From NCBI RefSeq assembly GCF_001571105.1, contig NZ_BCTD01000010.1: DNA of 64,000 bases, one strand, 5' to 3'. The stretch is from Azotobacter vinelandii. Lineage in GTDB: Bacteria; Pseudomonadota; Gammaproteobacteria; Pseudomonadales; Pseudomonadaceae. A model generated the notes under the pieces. It worked only from the letters and a program-made list of their open reading frames with translations, did not search any database and was not told the origin of the DNA. The translations under genes and the position numbers were made by a program. Of the stretch, positions 61,139 to 64,000 are shown one piece after another; positions within the stretch are counted from its first letter, which is position 1, and every line of letters starts with the position of its first letter.

Positions 61139-61597
61139 ATGAAGTACGCACCCATACTCCTGCTCTCCTTCGGCCTGATCAGCGGCGCGGCATTCGCTGG
61201 CGGCAACACCGAGGCAGCGGTCGGCGGCGCACTGGGCGGAACATTGGGTTCGGTCGTCGGTGGCGCCCTGGGCGGCTCCACCGGCGCGGTAATCGGCTCG
61301 GGCGTCGGCGGCGCGGCCGGCGCCGGCATCGGCGCCGATCGGCGCAGCCGGACCGAAGCGGCCATCGGCGGCGCGCTCGGCGCGGCCGGCGGCAACGCTA
61401 TCGGCAACTCGGTCGGCGGCCGCACCGGCGGCGTGATCGGCGCCGCGCTCGGCGGCGCCGGCGGCGGCGCCCTGGGCAACGCCTACGGCGACGACGATGA
61501 CGACGACCGCGGTCGCCGCCGTGTCGAGCATCATCACCATTACCACGGCAAAGGCCACTACCGTGGCCCCTACAAGTACAGCAAGCATCGTCGCTGA
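61139..61597 (+). CDS. Secreted glycine-zipper protein with acidic and His-rich tail
   Basis: 152 residues. A signal peptide (MKYAPILLLSFGLISGAAFAGG) is followed by about 90 residues of glycine-zipper repeats (GGALGGTLGSVVGGALGG and similar), which form tight helix packing in outer-membrane or amyloid-like proteins. The tail has a run of six Asp, then Arg, then His-rich VEHHHHYHGKGHYRGPYKY. This could bind metal ions. The family of glycine-zipper proteins is broad and I do not assign a function. The gene stands alone between an AT-rich leader and a bidirectional terminator. Confidence 0.75.
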   Translation: MKYAPILLLSFGLISGAAFAGGNTEAAVGGALGGTLGSVVGGALGGSTGAVIGSGVGGAAGAGIGADRRSRTEAAIGGALGAAGGNAIGNSVGGRTGGVIGAALGGAGGGALGNAYGDDDDDDRGRRRVEHHHHYHGKGHYRGPYKYSKHRR

Positions 61598-61630
61598 TAC
61601 GGCCCCGGTCCGGCGCGACAGCCGATCCGC

Positions 61631-61658
61631 AAAAGCCCGCCCGCCTCGGCGGGCTTTT
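61631..61658. terminator. Bidirectional terminator
   Basis: AAAAGCCCGCC (61631-61641) pairs exactly with GGCGGGCTTTT (61648-61658). T-runs lie on both strands, so it ends both the glycine-zipper gene (plus) and the cardiolipin synthase gene (minus). Confidence 0.9.
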
Positions 61659-61663
61659 CGCTT

Positions 61664-63109
61664 TCAGAGGATCGGCGAAATCAGCCGCGCCACCCGCATG
61701 CCCAGGCGTTTCAGGCGGTGCGCCCGGCGGCTCTCCCCCCTGTCCAGCTCGCGGGAACGGCTGAAATCCCTTTGCAGCATGCATTCCACCTCAGCGGCGA
61801 AGGCGGTATCGAGGACGAACAGGGTCAGTTCGAAATTCAGCCGGAACGAGCGGTTGTCCAGATTGGCGCTGCCCACCGCCGCGGTATCGTCGTCGATCAG
61901 CAGCACCTTCTGGTGCATGAAGCCCGGCAGATAGCGAAATACCCGGATGCCCGCTTCGAGCGCCTCGAAGGCATACAGGCTGGAAGCGGCGTAGACCACC
62001 CGGTGATCGGCCCGCGCCGGCAGCAGCAGGCGCACCTCCAGCCCGCGCAGCGCCGCCAGGCGCAAGGCGGCGAACACCGACTCGTCGGGCACGAAGTAGG
62101 GACTGGCCAGCCAGATCCGCCGACGCGCCGCGTTGATCGCCGCGACGAACTGCAGCGAGCCGGTTTCCTGGGGATCGGCAGGGCCGCTGCCGACCAGTTG
62201 GCAGAGCACCCCGCCGGCGGGATAGCGCTCCGGCAGCAGCAGCGGCGGCAGTTGCCGGGTGGTCCAGAACCAGTCCTCGGCGAAGGACTCCTGCAGGCAG
62301 GCCAGCACGGGCCCGCTCAGCTCCACCTGGGTATCGCGCCAGGGCGAGAGCCGCGGATTGTTTCCCAGGTAGTCGTCGCCGACGTTCATCCCGCCGAGAA
62401 AGCCGCGCTGGCCGTCGACCAGCACCAGCTTGCGGTGGTTGCGGAAGTTCAACTGGAAGCGGTTGAGCAGCCCGCTGCGCGCGGAGGCCGAAAAGGCCCG
62501 CATCGCCACCCCTCCCGCGCGCAGACGCTGCACATAGTGACGCGGCAGGGCGTGGCAGCCGACGCGGTCGTAGAGGAAGAACACCTGCACGCCGCTGGCG
62601 GCCCGCTCCAGCAGCAGGCTCTGCAGACGCCGGCCGAGGCGGTCGTCGCGGACGATGAAGAACTGCAGCAGGATCACCTGGCGCGCCTGGGCGACGGCCT
62701 CGAAAATCGCCGCGAAGGCGGCCTCGCCGTCGATCAGCAGGCGCACCCGGTTGTTGCCCAGTGGCGGCTGGCGGCCGAGGCGCGCCAGCACCTTGAGATC
62801 CTGCGAAGCCATGCTGCCATGGGCCGCCTTGGCCTCCTCGACCCAGGGACGCCAGTCCTGCTCGGCCATCGCCCGGCGCATCTGCCGGTCGGCCTGGCGC
62901 CGCGCCCGGATATAGGCGTCGAAACGGCTGCGACCGAACACCAGATAGGGCAGCAGGGTGAGATAGGGCATGAACAGCAGGGAGATGGCCCAGGCGATGG
63001 CTCCCTGCGCGGTCCGCACGGTGAACACCGCGTGGACGGCCGCAGCCACCCCCAGCGCCTGGATCAGCACCAGCAGGTAGCCCAAGAGCTGCAAAGCGCC
63101 CTGTTCCAT
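61664..63109 (-). CDS. cls: Cardiolipin synthase (ClsA type)
   Basis: 481 residues. Two N-terminal membrane helices (about 5-25 and 35-57) are followed by two phospholipase D domains. The HKD motifs are NHRKLVLVD (about 220-228) and MHQKVLLIDDDTAAVGSANLDNRSF (about 395-420). It condenses two phosphatidylglycerol molecules to cardiolipin and glycerol. The length fits ClsA. The gene is convergent with the glycine-zipper gene and divergent from nothing, as pckA lies upstream on the same strand. Confidence 0.93.
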   Translation of the reverse strand: MEQGALQLLGYLLVLIQALGVAAAVHAVFTVRTAQGAIAWAISLLFMPYLTLLPYLVFGRSRFDAYIRARRQADRQMRRAMAEQDWRPWVEEAKAAHGSMASQDLKVLARLGRQPPLGNNRVRLLIDGEAAFAAIFEAVAQARQVILLQFFIVRDDRLGRRLQSLLLERAASGVQVFFLYDRVGCHALPRHYVQRLRAGGVAMRAFSASARSGLLNRFQLNFRNHRKLVLVDGQRGFLGGMNVGDDYLGNNPRLSPWRDTQVELSGPVLACLQESFAEDWFWTTRQLPPLLLPERYPAGGVLCQLVGSGPADPQETGSLQFVAAINAARRRIWLASPYFVPDESVFAALRLAALRGLEVRLLLPARADHRVVYAASSLYAFEALEAGIRVFRYLPGFMHQKVLLIDDDTAAVGSANLDNRSFRLNFELTLFVLDTAFAAEVECMLQRDFSRSRELDRGESRRAHRLKRLGMRVARLISPIL

Positions 63110-63181
63110 GCCTCACTCCTTCGAGATGCCGGTCCTGAGCATAACAGGCAGGCATCGCGGCGGAGCTGGCGAACAGGCGTG

Positions 63182-63205
63182 AAAAAGCCGCCCGGAGGCG
63201 GCTTC
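63182..63205 (-). terminator. Terminator after pckA
   Basis: On the minus strand GCCGCC (63197-63202), loop TCCG and GGCGGC (63187-63192) are followed by TTTTT (63182-63186). It lies 19 nt after the pckA stop. Confidence 0.88.
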
Positions 63206-63223
63206 TTCACCAGGCGCGGCGGC

Positions 63224-64000
63224 TCAGAGCAACGGGCCGGCGTTGCGGATGGCGTCGGAGACGTCGAACTTCCTGAAGTTCTCGACGAACTGCCTGGCCA
63301 GGGCGCGGGCCGCCTCGTCGTAGGCGCTCTTGTCGGCCCAGGTGTTGCGCGGGTTGAGCAGTTCGGTGTCGATGCCCGGCACGGTTTTCGGCACGTCCAG
63401 GTTGATGATCGGCAGGCGCTCGGTCTCGACGCCGATCAGCGCGCCGCTCTGGATCGCCGCGATCACGCCGCGGGTGGTCGGGATGTTGAAGCGCTTGCCG
63501 ACGCCGTAGCCACCGCCGGTCCAGCCGGTGTTGACCAGGTACACCTTGGAGTCGTAGCCCTGGATGCGCTTGATCAGCAGTTCGGCGTATTCGCCGGCCG
63601 GACGCGGGAAGAAGGGCGCGCCGAAGCAGGTGGAGAAGGTCGACTTGATGCCCTCGCCGGAACCCATCTCGGTGGAGCCGACCAGCGCCGTGTAGCCGGA
63701 CAGGAAATGGTAGGCCGCTTGTTCGTTGTCGAGGATCGACACCGGGGGCAGCACGCCGGTCAGGTCGCAGGTGAGGAAGATCACCGCATTGGGCTCGCCG
63801 GCGCGGTTTTCCTGCACGCGCTTCTCGATCAGCTCGCGCGGGTAGGCGGCGCGGGTGTTCTGGGTCAGGCTGCCGTCGGCGTAGTCGGGCAGGCGCGAAC
63901 GCTCGTCGAGCACCACGTTCTCCAGCACGGCGCCGAACTTGATGGCGTTCCAGATCACCGGCTCGTTCTTCTCGGACAGGTCGATGCACTTGGCATAGCA
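63224..64000 (-). CDS. pckA: Phosphoenolpyruvate carboxykinase (ATP), C-terminal half
   Basis: The visible 258 codons run off the right edge, so the start and N-terminal half are outside the window. CYAKCIDLSEKNEPVIWNAI enters the frame, and then GAVLENVVLDE, FLTCDLTGVLPPVS, YHFLSGYTALVGSTE and VNTGWTGGGYGVGKRF give the family identity. The usual P-loop is not in the window. The enzyme makes phosphoenolpyruvate from oxaloacetate and ATP, the first committed step of gluconeogenesis. The stop lies at 63224-63226, followed by a strong terminator. Confidence 0.96.
   Translation of the reverse strand, partial: CYAKCIDLSEKNEPVIWNAIKFGAVLENVVLDERSRLPDYADGSLTQNTRAAYPRELIEKRVQENRAGEPNAVIFLTCDLTGVLPPVSILDNEQAAYHFLSGYTALVGSTEMGSGEGIKSTFSTCFGAPFFPRPAGEYAELLIKRIQGYDSKVYLVNTGWTGGGYGVGKRFNIPTTRGVIAAIQSGALIGVETERLPIINLDVPKTVPGIDTELLNPRNTWADKSAYDEAARALARQFVENFRKFDVSDAIRNAGPLL

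Overview
The window is about 64 kb of GC-rich DNA from a member of the Pseudomonadaceae, most likely Azotobacter or a close Pseudomonas relative. This is inferred from gene content and order: a tRNA-Tyr/Gly/Thr operon leading into tuf; coaX and birA behind tuf; the run metK, ArsR-type methyltransferase regulator, tktA, epd, pgk, fda; and fabY beside cysQ, nudE and yrfG. No rRNA, prophage, plasmid or complete defence operon is visible.

Layout. 1-2900: start of tuf, three tRNAs, a SPOR protein, coaX and birA, all on the minus strand. 3009-9353 (minus): a phospholipid trio (CdsA-like, PlsC-like, CDP-alcohol phosphatidyltransferase) downstream of bioB-bioF-bioH-bioC; bioD is absent. A BirA operator lies between bioB and comF, inside the first codons of comF and over the -35 of a bioB promoter. 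9455-18597 (mostly plus): comF, srkA, rarD, dsbG, gcvR (minus), glcB and a CBS/DUF294 protein. 18594-19900: a tnpB-only IS200/IS605-type element wedged between the DUF294 gene and a DnaQ-like exonuclease. 20771-30349: katG, an acyltransferase, an orphan TctC, an AT-richer MFS gene, TraX with a small secreted protein, and an MdtD-type exporter. 30745-38331: a 7TM-GGDEF protein, two GSTs with a TetR regulator, alanine dehydrogenase, and the slipin/NfeD pair.

38546-39108 is the most unusual part. A truncated short-chain dehydrogenase pseudogene runs into two tiny type I-F CRISPR arrays set back to back. All repeats are 28 bp and all six spacers are exactly 32 bp. The arrays point away from each other and share one 31-bp palindromic hybrid repeat, with no leader and no cas gene. 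The hybrid is what a deletion at a 5-bp microhomology (CTGCC) between two oppositely oriented arrays would leave, so this reads as the scar of a lost I-F locus of the kind that has arrays on both sides of its cas operon.

39175-64000: yccS, a di-heme peroxidase-like protein, a GreA/GreB-like protein, DUF808, DUF3509 and a YgjP-type metallopeptidase; a three-gene DeoR/oxidoreductase/UPF0303 operon; then central carbon genes (fda, pgk, epd, tktA), an ArsR-methyltransferase regulator with a clear palindromic operator, metK, fabY, cysQ, nudE, yrfG, a glycine-zipper protein, a cardiolipin synthase and the 3' part of pckA. REP-like hairpins recur in the gaps.

All assignments come from reading the sequence and knowledge of the families; no database search was run.
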